Assembly: GCA_031268525.1 (NCBI GenBank)
Contig: JAIRXA010000140.1
Location: forward strand, 1-11,199
Direction of reading: 5' to 3'
DNA: 11,199 nt
DNA from: Coriobacteriales bacterium
GTDB lineage: Bacteria > Actinomycetota > Coriobacteriia > Coriobacteriales > UBA8131
Of this stretch, positions 1 to 5,887 are shown piece by piece. A program made the translations under genes and the position numbers. How positions within the stretch are numbered: position 1 is the first letter of the stretch; each line of letters starts with the position of its first letter. The notes beneath the pieces are model-generated. The model did not search any database. It saw nothing but the letters and a program-made list of their open reading frames with translations, and was not told the origin of the DNA.

Positions 1-53
1 GGGGACGTATAATTTGACACACTCATTCCGAGTGTGTCAAATTATACGTCCCC
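1..53. repeat. Perfect 24-bp-arm inverted repeat (REP-like)
   Basis: Bases 1-24 are exactly the reverse complement of bases 30-53, with a 5-base ATTCC spacer. The arms start and end with GGGGACGTATAATTTGACAC and its complement. The element lies downstream of the last gene of the leftmost operon, in non-coding DNA. A GC-capped palindrome with an AT-rich core in an intergenic position resembles REP/REPIN elements mobilised by REP-associated tyrosine transposases, but no transposase is in the window. It could also serve as a 3'-end stabiliser or a weak terminator of the upstream ligase gene. There is no U-tract inside the window, so terminator function is not shown. The window edge cuts whatever lies to the left. 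Confidence 0.75.
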
Positions 54-100
54 CTGACACAGTCGTCCCCTGTCTACAAATTATACGTCCCCCTGACACA
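38..100. repeat. 24-bp direct repeat sharing the palindrome arm
   Basis: Bases 38-61 and 77-100 are identical over 24 bases, with copy starts 39 bases apart. The first copy includes the right arm of the palindrome at 1-53, so the region is a small cluster of REP-type units in the same orientation. The 15 bases between the copies contain a related half-unit (GTCGTCCCC, 62-70). The rest of the gap up to the ligase stop codon (101-156) has only small competing GC stems, such as GCCC at 123-126 with GGGC at 131-134, and no recognisable gene. Confidence 0.7.
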
Positions 101-156
101 CGTGCTTGGGAGGGGCGGACCTGCCCGCTTGGGCGCTCACAAGAGCGGATCAAGTG

Positions 157-1638
157 CTATTCTCTGCGATCTTCCACGTGTTTGGTCTTGCCCATGACCC
201 GTTCGATGCTGCCGGGCTCCACGAGCCGTACGACAACACTGACTTGCAGCACCGCCCGTAGTTTGTCCGCCACGGACCGACGAAAGATATCCATCTCGGT
301 GAAGCTGTCGGTAAAGACCGCGGGTTCCACCTCAAGATTGAGGGTCAGGCGATCCAGACCGGTAGCATTATCAACCTCCAGACGGTAGTAGGCACTGGCT
401 CCCGCGATACCGGCCAAAACATCCTCGATCTGACTTGGATAGACATTGGTACCGCGAATGATGAGCATGTCATCGGAGCGACGACGCACCTTGTCCATGC
501 GCGCTGAGGTACGCCCACAGCCGCAGGGCTCGGTCGTGACGGAAGTCAGATCACGCGTGCGGTAGCGCAAAAGCGGGATGCCCTTCTTTTGCAAGGGGGT
601 CAGCACCAGCTCGCCGGGACAGCCGTCAGGCACGGGCTCCAGGGTCTCGGGGTCGATGACCTCCCAGTAAAAATGATCCTCGACGATGTGCTGCTGGTCG
701 CGAGCGCTCAGACATTCGCCCGAAACTCCCGGTCCCATGACCTCGGTAAGGCCGTAGTTATCCGTACAGAAGATATGCATGCGGCTCTCGATTTCGGCTT
801 TGAGCTTGGGTGAACAGGGTTCGCCACCAAACAGGCCAACGCGCAGCTGAGACTTCTCCCAATCGTAGCCAAGCCGCTCCCCCACCTCACAGATGTGCAG
901 GGCATAGGAGGGTGTGGCGATGAGAACGGTCGTGCCATAATCCTCAATCATCATGATGTGACGCTCGGTATTGCCAGCCGAAGCCGGAATCATCATGACA
1001 CCAAGGCCTTCCATGCCATAATGCAGGCCAAAGCCGCCCGTAAACATGCCATACCCAAAGGCCATCTGAGCCCGATCGCCGGGGACGACCCCCGCCATCT
1101 GGGCAACCGACATGATGCAATAACGCCACTGTTCGATGTCATCGCGAGTGTAACCGACGACGATGGGCTTACCGGTCGTGCCGGAGGAGGCGTGCAGGCG
1201 GATGATCTCGTTAAGCGGAACGGCGATGAGACCATAGGGATAGGTGTCGCGCAGCGCCGATTTAGTGGTAAAGGGTATCTTGCGCACATCGTCGTGCGTA
1301 CGGATATCGGCGGGCCTAAGCCCGATCGCGTCGAACTGCTCGCGGTAGAAGGGCACACGCTCATAGGCCCAGGCAACCTGCTCGATGAGCAATTCAAATT
1401 GGCGAGCGCGCACCTCATCGCGTGAGGCGCACTCGAAGGCCGGGTTGTAGATGGGCTGACGCAGAGATGCAAGGGTGGACGCAGGAGTGCCGGATGCAGT
1501 GGGCACAGCGGCCAAGTCGGACGCAGTGGGCACGGCGGCCAAACCGGACGCGTCGGACGCGGGAATAAAGCCGGGGGCGTCGGACGCGCCGGACGCGGAG
1601 GCAAAACCAAGTGCGACCTTCGACTTCCGAGCGGCCAT
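157..1638 (-). CDS. paaK: PaaK-type phenylacetate/aryl-CoA ligase with repetitive N-terminal extension
   Basis: This is an AMP-forming acyl-CoA ligase of the phenylacetate-CoA ligase family: aryl acid + ATP + CoA gives aryl-CoA + AMP + PPi, in the cytoplasm. Of 493 residues, about 64-490 form the enzyme. The nucleotide loop HASSGTTGK is at 149-157, YGLTEVMGPG at 295-304, RYRTRD at 358-363, the hinge-region DDMLIIRGTNVYP at 389-401, and the C-terminal lysine in VMGKTK at about 484. The PaaK family is usually about 430-450 residues. The excess is an Ala/Ser/Asp/Pro-rich leader (about 10-60) built partly from a 27-bp tandem repeat. The ATG at 1638 shares one base with the stop of the upstream ACT gene (TGATG) and is preceded by AGGTGGGG, so the start is credible and translation is probably coupled. 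The exact aryl substrate (phenylacetate, indoleacetate or other) cannot be read from the sequence. Confidence 0.9.
   Translation of the reverse strand: MAARKSKVALGFASASGASDAPGFIPASDASGLAAVPTASDLAAVPTASGTPASTLASLRQPIYNPAFECASRDEVRARQFELLIEQVAWAYERVPFYREQFDAIGLRPADIRTHDDVRKIPFTTKSALRDTYPYGLIAVPLNEIIRLHASSGTTGKPIVVGYTRDDIEQWRYCIMSVAQMAGVVPGDRAQMAFGYGMFTGGFGLHYGMEGLGVMMIPASAGNTERHIMMIEDYGTTVLIATPSYALHICEVGERLGYDWEKSQLRVGLFGGEPCSPKLKAEIESRMHIFCTDNYGLTEVMGPGVSGECLSARDQQHIVEDHFYWEVIDPETLEPVPDGCPGELVLTPLQKKGIPLLRYRTRDLTSVTTEPCGCGRTSARMDKVRRRSDDMLIIRGTNVYPSQIEDVLAGIAGASAYYRLEVDNATGLDRLTLNLEVEPAVFTDSFTEMDIFRRSVADKLRAVLQVSVVVRLVEPGSIERVMGKTKHVEDRRE
1496..1549 (-). repeat. 27-bp tandem repeat in the PaaK leader
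   Basis: Bases 1496-1522 and 1523-1549 are two adjacent 27-base units with three mismatches. In the minus-strand reading they encode LAAVPTAS followed by (D)LAAVPTAS. Shorter GCGTCGGACGCG-type echoes continue at about 1547-1600 and encode the ASDASG / GASDAPG stretches. The array keeps the ligase frame and lies wholly within the extension that precedes the conserved enzyme domain. Confidence 0.85.
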
Positions 1639-2072
1639 CAGTTGACCCCACCTGACAGAGGAACAGAGAGTTCTTCCTGATTGACGAGGCGCACGGGTGC
1701 GTTGGCGAGAAGAGCCTCAGCCTGAACGCTGTCGGCGACCTTGAGCACAACATAGGTGGAGACCAGCGAGTAGGCGTACTCGACATTGAGCCCCGCGTCG
1801 CCAACCGCAGTAAAAACCTCATCGAGCGCACCGGGGGTGTCCGGCAACTCGATACAAATCATATCATTCATACGTGCGAGTATACCAACACCACGTAAAG
1901 CGGCCATGGCAGCCTCAGGCTGATCGACGATTATTCGTACGATACCGAAGTCCGCCGTATCCGCCAGCGAAAACCCCCGAATACTGATCTTTGCCGCTTC
2001 CAGAGCGGCGGTTATCCGGGCAAGATGCCCCGCCTTGTTCTCCACGAACACACTCAGCTGTTTGATGGACAT
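1638..2072 (-). CDS. Tandem ACT-domain protein, partner of the downstream aryl-CoA ligase
   Basis: A 144-residue cytoplasmic protein made of two ACT domains: residues about 3-66 (ENKAGHLARIT, then GFSLADTADFGIVRIIVD) and 70-137 (DTPGALDEVFTAVGDAGLNVEYAYS). ACT domains bind small ligands, usually amino acids, at domain interfaces. Stand-alone double-ACT proteins next to PaaK-type ligases are a recurrent pairing, and a regulatory or sensing role is inferred. The frame stays open to an ATG at 2177, but the ATG at 2072 is chosen. GGGAGGAA sits just before it, the ACT fold starts at once, and the longer version would read through a terminator hairpin and the candidate promoter. The stop overlaps the ligase start by one base. 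The second ACT protein in the window (4095-4517) is a clear paralogue. Confidence 0.88.
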   Translation of the reverse strand: MSIKQLSVFVENKAGHLARITAALEAAKISIRGFSLADTADFGIVRIIVDQPEAAMAALRGVGILARMNDMICIELPDTPGALDEVFTAVGDAGLNVEYAYSLVSTYVVLKVADSVQAEALLANAPVRLVNQEELSVPLSGGVN

Positions 2073-2073
2073 G

Positions 2074-2081
2074 TTCCTCCC
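2074..2081 (-). promoter_or_regulatory. Ribosome binding site deciding the ACT gene start
   Basis: The minus strand reads GGGAGGAAC directly before the ATG at 2072. The match to the 16S rRNA tail is strong, although the spacer (about 3 bases after GGAGG) is short. No comparable site precedes the upstream in-frame ATG at 2177. Confidence 0.65.
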
Positions 2082-2089
2082 TGATTGCT

Positions 2090-2108
2090 GGGGAACACAC
2101 ATTTCCCC
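2090..2108. promoter_or_regulatory. Short inverted repeat in the ACT gene leader
   Basis: GGGGAA (2090-2095) and TTCCCC (2103-2108) are complementary around a 7-base spacer. They lie between the candidate -10 at 2130-2135 and the ribosome binding site at 2074-2081. It could form a small leader hairpin in the mRNA or be a repressor half-site pair. Nothing in the window identifies a regulator. Confidence 0.35.
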
Positions 2109-2129
2109 TCTTGCTGACGGATGCACACC

Positions 2130-2135
2130 GTATAA
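2130..2135 (-). promoter_or_regulatory. Possible -10 element for the ACT-ligase operon
   Basis: The minus strand reads TTATAC at this place, about 60 bases upstream of the chosen ACT start and just downstream of the terminator hairpin. That is where an independent promoter would be expected. The -35 position at 17-base spacing falls in the arm of the palindrome (TATTTT) and is a poor match to TTGACA. The hairpin between the genes is the main reason to expect a promoter here. Confidence 0.3.
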
Positions 2136-2148
2136 GCCCCTTCGAATT

Positions 2149-2186
2149 CTAGAAAATATGACCGAATCATCGGTCATATTTTCTAG
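2149..2186. terminator. Perfect 17-bp-arm hairpin, probable intrinsic terminator
   Basis: CTAGAAAATATGACCGA (2149-2165) is the exact reverse complement of 2170-2186, with a 4-base loop. Read on the minus strand, a GACCGA/TCGGTC core stem is followed by AUAUUUUCU, the layout of a Rho-independent terminator. The symmetry makes it work in principle in either direction. The hairpin includes the TAG stop of the FHA gene (2183-2185), so it ends that operon with no spacer. An alternative or additional role is an operator, since it covers the likely -35 region of the next operon. Confidence 0.7.
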
Positions 2187-2626
2187 GCACAGGAGAAGCG
2201 CATCGAGAAGGTCCCCACCTGCAGCAGAGTGCCTTCCTCGAGTTCGGCTTCGTTGACGATCTTCCCATCGACCCAGGTACCGTTCAGCGAGGCATTATCG
2301 CGCACAACGATCTTGCCGCCGAGCCGCTCGATGATGGAATGTTTGCGCGAAACCGTCATGTTGTTGAGAAAAATGTCGCATTTGGGATCGCGTCCGATGG
2401 TCACTGGCAGCGATTCGAGAAAGAAGACCTCACCTTTGAGCGGACCTTTCGTCAGTGTCAGACGCGGTTTGCCACAGGGATCAGCGCCAATAAGGCCACT
2501 GCCCGCGGCTCCTGGCGATTCGATCTCCTCGGTCGCTCCAACCAGCTTGAAGCCACAGCGTTCGCATTCATGTTCGTCCGGCCCAACGATACTTCCGCAA
2601 ACCGGGCAGTTCCTCGTCTCGTCCAT
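2183..2626 (-). CDS. Zinc-ribbon plus FHA-domain protein
   Basis: A 147-residue soluble protein. Residues 7-24 have a CPVC...CERC zinc-ribbon knuckle. A short Glu/Gly/Pro linker follows, then a forkhead-associated domain at about 55-146. FHA landmarks are TIGRD (76-80), the SRKH phosphopeptide-contact motif (93-96) and NGTWVDG (115-121). FHA domains bind phosphothreonine peptides, so this is probably a reader of Ser/Thr kinase signalling, possibly at the envelope given its neighbours. No kinase or phosphatase gene is in the window. ATG at 2626 is preceded by GCGAGG at a workable distance. The gene is 72 bases downstream of the carboxypeptidase gene and ends inside the terminator hairpin. C51 and C146 are extra cysteines of unknown role. 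Confidence 0.9.
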   Translation of the reverse strand: MDETRNCPVCGSIVGPDEHECERCGFKLVGATEEIESPGAAGSGLIGADPCGKPRLTLTKGPLKGEVFFLESLPVTIGRDPKCDIFLNNMTVSRKHSIIERLGGKIVVRDNASLNGTWVDGKIVNEAELEEGTLLQVGTFSMRFSCA

Positions 2627-2682
2627 GTGCGACCTCGCAACCCATGTAGTACCTTCCGGCCCCCTCGATACCGCCTACAGAT

Positions 2683-2691
2683 ATCATAACA
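2683..2691 (-). promoter_or_regulatory. Possible extended -10 promoter for the FHA gene
   Basis: The minus strand reads TGTTATGAT, an extended -10 pattern (TGnTATnnT-like), in the 72-base gap between the carboxypeptidase stop and the FHA start. The -35 region is poor. The site would give the FHA gene some expression independent of the long upstream transcript. This is a pattern match only. Confidence 0.35.
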
Positions 2692-2698
2692 TGGAGGG

Positions 2699-4102
2699 CT
2701 ACCCGGACAGCGTGAAGGTCTGGGGGAGAAGCACCTGGGTGTCAAGATGTGCGGGCTTGCCGGTAAAACCGCCCCAGAAGCGATCCCAACCGATGGACAG
2801 CCACTCCCAGAAACCCGGCTCAGCAACCGTGGTAGAAGCCAGTACATCACAGGTCGCCAGAACCTCGCCATTCTGCGTCCAGACGACGGTTCCGACCGTA
2901 TCGCCCTTGACGATGGAGCCTTCCCAGTCTTTGACCTCCACCTCCTGGACGATCGGGCCCGCATAGTCAAAGATGTGTATCGCGACCGGTGCGGCTGCGT
3001 TGACGGGCACGCTTTTGTCGATCCAACTCGTCAGCGCAACATTGGCAACCGTCGTATTGGCGTTGATAAGCTCGACGGCATAATAGTGCGCAAAACCCCA
3101 TTCAAGCAAGGTCTGCGCATCAAAGAAGCGCTGTGTCTCGTCGCTGGAATGGAAGACAACGACATACAGCTCGATATTCGCTCGGCTGGCAGAGCCCACG
3201 AAGCAGTAGCCGGCGGCATCGGTGAAACCGGTCTTGATGCCCGTAACGTCCTCCATGAGATCGAAGAGATGATTGGTGGAAGTGAAGGTCTCCTCCCGTC
3301 CGCCAAAGTTCGCGGTACTCTGCTGCTGCCCGACAATCTCCCGGAACAGAGGCTGAGTCATTGCGTAGCGTACGGCGATCAGATAGTCGCGTGCGGTGGT
3401 GTAGTTTTCTTCGTCGATGATGCCTGACGCATTGGAGAAATGCGTGTCTGTCATCCCCAGTTCGGCAGCTTTGGCGTTCATCAGATCAACGAAGGCAAAC
3501 TCGGTGCCCGCGACATTCTCGGAGATGGCGACCGCGGCGTCGTTGCCCGAGGGCACCATCATGCCGATAAGGAGATCCCGAAACGTTGTCGTGTCGCCCT
3601 CCCAGAGGCTGGCGCTTGAGCCTTCGGTCGTCGCAGCGCCATAGGTGACGAGCATCGGCGTGTCCGGCGAGCACAGCTCAAGGGCAACGATGGCGGTCAT
3701 CACCTTGGTGGTTGAGGCCATCGGTACCGGCGCATTACCATCGCGCTCCCATAAGATGGTTCCATCCTCGGTACACAGCGCCGCGTAATCGGCAACGATA
3801 TCGGGCTCATCGGTGACAGCAGGACTGACCTGCTCCCAAGGCTGTCCCGCAACGAGATCGTCGCCGCGTACATCGGCGAAGGCCGGGGTCAATGTGGAGG
3901 CAGGCGTAACGAAGGTCAGGCTGCACACCAGGACAAAGGCGAGAAGACCACGGATCAGGCGCTCTGTACCGCCCGCACCCTGCAGGCGCTCTACGCGGCT
4001 CAGACGCTCTGTACCAGCCACGCCACGCGGGCGTTCTGCACCACTCGCGCCACGCGGGCGTTCTCCGTAGCTCACGTCGTTCATGTTGGTACGATTACGC
4101 AT
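2699..4102 (-). CDS. Secreted D-alanyl-D-alanine carboxypeptidase (PBP5/DacF-like, family S11)
   Basis: A penicillin-binding carboxypeptidase that would trim the terminal D-Ala from peptidoglycan stem peptides outside the membrane. Over 467 residues the active-site motifs are in order: nucleophile Ser130 in STTK (130-133), SGN (185-187) and KTG (290-292). The N-terminus is unusual. About 48 residues of Arg/Glu/Gly-rich repeats come before the hydrophobic segment LLAFVLVCSLTFV (about 53-65), with a plausible signal-peptidase site after AFA (76). That makes the n-region far longer than normal. After the S11 domain a PBP5-like C-terminal beta domain (about 330-425) is followed by an aromatic stretch, FWEWLSIGWDRFWGGF (431-446), that could associate with the membrane. 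The ATG at 4102 overlaps the upstream ACT gene by 8 bases. A second ATG (4084) lacks a ribosome site. Confidence 0.92.
   Translation of the reverse strand: MRNRTNMNDVSYGERPRGASGAERPRGVAGTERLSRVERLQGAGGTERLIRGLLAFVLVCSLTFVTPASTLTPAFADVRGDDLVAGQPWEQVSPAVTDEPDIVADYAALCTEDGTILWERDGNAPVPMASTTKVMTAIVALELCSPDTPMLVTYGAATTEGSSASLWEGDTTTFRDLLIGMMVPSGNDAAVAISENVAGTEFAFVDLMNAKAAELGMTDTHFSNASGIIDEENYTTARDYLIAVRYAMTQPLFREIVGQQQSTANFGGREETFTSTNHLFDLMEDVTGIKTGFTDAAGYCFVGSASRANIELYVVVFHSSDETQRFFDAQTLLEWGFAHYYAVELINANTTVANVALTSWIDKSVPVNAAAPVAIHIFDYAGPIVQEVEVKDWEGSIVKGDTVGTVVWTQNGEVLATCDVLASTTVAEPGFWEWLSIGWDRFWGGFTGKPAHLDTQVLLPQTFTLSG
3959..4057 (-). repeat. 27-bp tandem repeats in the carboxypeptidase n-region
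   Basis: Related units occupy 3959-3985, 3986-4003 (an 18-base short unit), 4004-4030 and 4031-4057, followed by a partial unit. They encode ERPRGASGA, ERPRGVAGT, ERLSRV and ERLQGAGGT in order from the N-terminus. Unit length stays a multiple of three, so the frame survives. The repeats lie upstream of the signal-peptide hydrophobic core. Confidence 0.85.
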
Positions 4103-4517
4103 AGAGCTCGCTGGGGTTCATGACGCGAAAACCGGCATCGACAATCACCGCAGCAGCCTCATCGCGCGTGTCGATACGCAGCACATCAACGGCCTTGCCG
4201 CCCTCGATTGCAAAGCAGTAGGCATACTCCACGTTGAGTCCAGCTGCGTCGAGCGCATCGAGCAAGGCGGCCAAACCGCCAGAGTGATCGACGACCTCCA
4301 CGGCAAAGACCTTGGTTATCGAGGCGCGAAAGCCCTTCGCATTGAGCACTTCGCAAGCCCTCACGGGTGTATCCGCAATGATGCGCACGACACCGTATTC
4401 CGAGGTATCAGCTACCGTCAGAGCATGCATCGAGATGTCGGCTTCGCCGAGCGTGCGCGCCAGCGCTGCCAGACGACCCCTGTTATTTTCCAGAAAAACG
4501 GTTATCTGGTCGATCAT
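4095..4517 (-). CDS. Tandem ACT-domain protein, partner of the upstream aryl-CoA ligase
   Basis: A 140-residue protein with two ACT domains. The first is at residues about 3-64 (NNRGRLAALARTL, then ALTVADTSEYGVVRIIADT). The second is at about 68-136 (VVDHSGGLAALLDALDAAGL, then NVEYAYCF). It is paralogous to the ACT protein at 1638-2072. The ATG at 4517 overlaps the ligase stop by four bases (ATGA) and has AGAGGTGA upstream, so translation is coupled to the ligase. Ligand-dependent control of the ligase, or sensing of an aromatic amino acid, is the likely role by analogy to ACT proteins. No direct evidence for the ligand is visible. Confidence 0.88.
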   Translation of the reverse strand: MIDQITVFLENNRGRLAALARTLGEADISMHALTVADTSEYGVVRIIADTPVRACEVLNAKGFRASITKVFAVEVVDHSGGLAALLDALDAAGLNVEYAYCFAIEGGKAVDVLRIDTRDEAAAVIVDAGFRVMNPSELYA

Positions 4518-5863
4518 CTGACATCACCTCTCAAATCAAAGACACGCTTTGCCTTGCCCTCGCTACGTTCGATCGACTTCGGCTCTACGACCTTGACCTC
4601 AACACTGACCTGCAGGTTGCTCTTGAGTTCAGCGTTGATGCGCCGCTGCAGATCCTCGATCCTTCGAATTTCGTCAAAGTCGAATTCCGGAACGGTCTCG
4701 ACCTTCAGAATAACATGATCCAAGGGTCCATCGGAGGTCAGGATGATCTGATAGTAGGACGTAACCTCGGGGAAGCTGGCGAGCACCTCCTGGAACTGGT
4801 TGGGGAAGACGTTTACGCCGCGGATGATGAGCATATCGTCGGTGCGCCCCGTCACGCGGTCCATGCGCCGCAGGGTTCGCCCACAGCGGCAAACGCCCGG
4901 AAGGATACGGCTGATATCGCGGGTGCGGTAGCGAATCAGCGGCGAACATTCCTTGGACAAGGTTGTGAAAACGACCTCGCCCCATTCACCATCCGGCACC
5001 GGCTCCAGCGTGTCAGGGTCAAGTATCTCGATGATGAAATGGTCCTCGGCCACATGCAGGCCATCCTGGTGCTGGCACTCGCAACTCACGCCCGGCCCCA
5101 TGACCTCAGACAGACCATAGATATCGACAAGGACAACGCCGAGCTTCTCCTCGATCTCCCGACGCATCCCCTCCGAACAGGGTTCGGCGCCACAGATGGC
5201 GCCCGTGATCTTGAACTCGGTGGCCGGATGGTAACCCATCTCGATGGCCGTGTCGGCAATCAGCAGGGCGTAGGAAGGGGTGCAGGCCAGAATATCCACG
5301 CCAAAATCATGCATCATCTGCACCTGGCGCTTGGTATTGCCGCTGCTCATCGGCAGGATCGTGGAGTTCATACGGATACCGCCCTCATGCGCACCGAGGC
5401 CACCGGTGAACAGGCCATAGCCGTAGGAGACTTGCAGGATGGAATGTTCGTCGCCGCCAACCTGAGCGATGGCTCGCGCGAAGGTGTCACCCCAGACGTC
5501 GATGTCATTTTGTGTGTATCCCACAACCGTCGCGTTGCCCGTGGTACCCGAAGAAGCGTGGAGGCGCTGCACACGACCATCGTTCACGGGAATGGCAAAG
5601 AGCTCAAAGGGGTAGGCATCGCGCATGTCCTGCTTGGTCGTGAAGGGAAGTCTGCGTAGGTCATCAAGACTTTGTAGGTCGGCAGGCCTGACCCCAGCGT
5701 CATCAAAAGCCTGACGGTAAAATGGGATATCTTGATAGCATCGTTGCGCTGTTGCCTTCAGACGCTCAAGTTGCAGCGCTTCCAGCTCCTCGCGCCTCAT
5801 CGTTTCGATCTCGGCCTGGAAGTACCGTTCCTCCCAGTGTGTTCTCTCGGCTGTTCCCGTCAC
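4514..5863 (-). CDS. paaK: PaaK-type phenylacetate/aryl-CoA ligase
   Basis: An AMP-forming aryl-CoA ligase of 449 residues, the usual family length. The P-loop-like HASSGTTGN is at 102-110, YGLSEVMGPG at 249-258, RYRTRD at 311-316, TDDMLIIRGVNVFP at 341-354 and the C-terminal lysine region SEGKAKR at 434-440. Position 110 is Asn where the other ligase in this window has Lys (157). Cysteines 261, 263, 325 and 327 with His265/His270 look as if they could form a metal site, but that is only an inference. The start is GTG at 5863, supported by AGAAGGGA seven bases upstream. The nearby ATG (5869) is out of frame and stops at once. The gene starts 24 bases after the VanW gene and overlaps the ACT gene by four bases, so the order here is ligase then ACT, opposite to the other pair. 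Confidence 0.92.
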   Translation of the reverse strand: MTGTAERTHWEERYFQAEIETMRREELEALQLERLKATAQRCYQDIPFYRQAFDDAGVRPADLQSLDDLRRLPFTTKQDMRDAYPFELFAIPVNDGRVQRLHASSGTTGNATVVGYTQNDIDVWGDTFARAIAQVGGDEHSILQVSYGYGLFTGGLGAHEGGIRMNSTILPMSSGNTKRQVQMMHDFGVDILACTPSYALLIADTAIEMGYHPATEFKITGAICGAEPCSEGMRREIEEKLGVVLVDIYGLSEVMGPGVSCECQHQDGLHVAEDHFIIEILDPDTLEPVPDGEWGEVVFTTLSKECSPLIRYRTRDISRILPGVCRCGRTLRRMDRVTGRTDDMLIIRGVNVFPNQFQEVLASFPEVTSYYQIILTSDGPLDHVILKVETVPEFDFDEIRRIEDLQRRINAELKSNLQVSVEVKVVEPKSIERSEGKAKRVFDLRGDVR

Positions 5864-5870
5864 CTTGCCA

Positions 5871-5878
5871 TCCCTTCT
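5871..5878 (-). promoter_or_regulatory. Ribosome binding site for the GTG-started ligase
   Basis: The minus strand reads AGAAGGGA seven bases before GTG at 5863. This supports the non-ATG start, and the next in-frame Met is at residue 22, inside the conserved N-terminal helix region. Confidence 0.6.
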
Positions 5879-5887
5879 CGCTCCAGC

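Noticed and set aside
1..100. Possible CRISPR array
   Set aside because: Only two direct copies with a 15-base gap, one of them part of a perfect palindrome, and no cas genes. A REP-like element explains it better.
14..388. Plus-strand open frame covering the REP-like region and the ligase end
   Set aside because: It arises from repeats and antisense of the ligase, with repeated RPPDT segments from the duplicated DNA and no domain.
1638..2177. Longer version of the first ACT protein (179 codons)
   Set aside because: The extra 35 codons run through a terminator arm and a candidate promoter and have no homology to ACT proteins. ATG at 2072 has GGGAGGAA.
4715..5659. Plus-strand open frame (314 codons) opposite the second ligase
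   Set aside because: It mirrors a well-supported ligase gene, has no family motifs and no plausible promoter or ribosome site.
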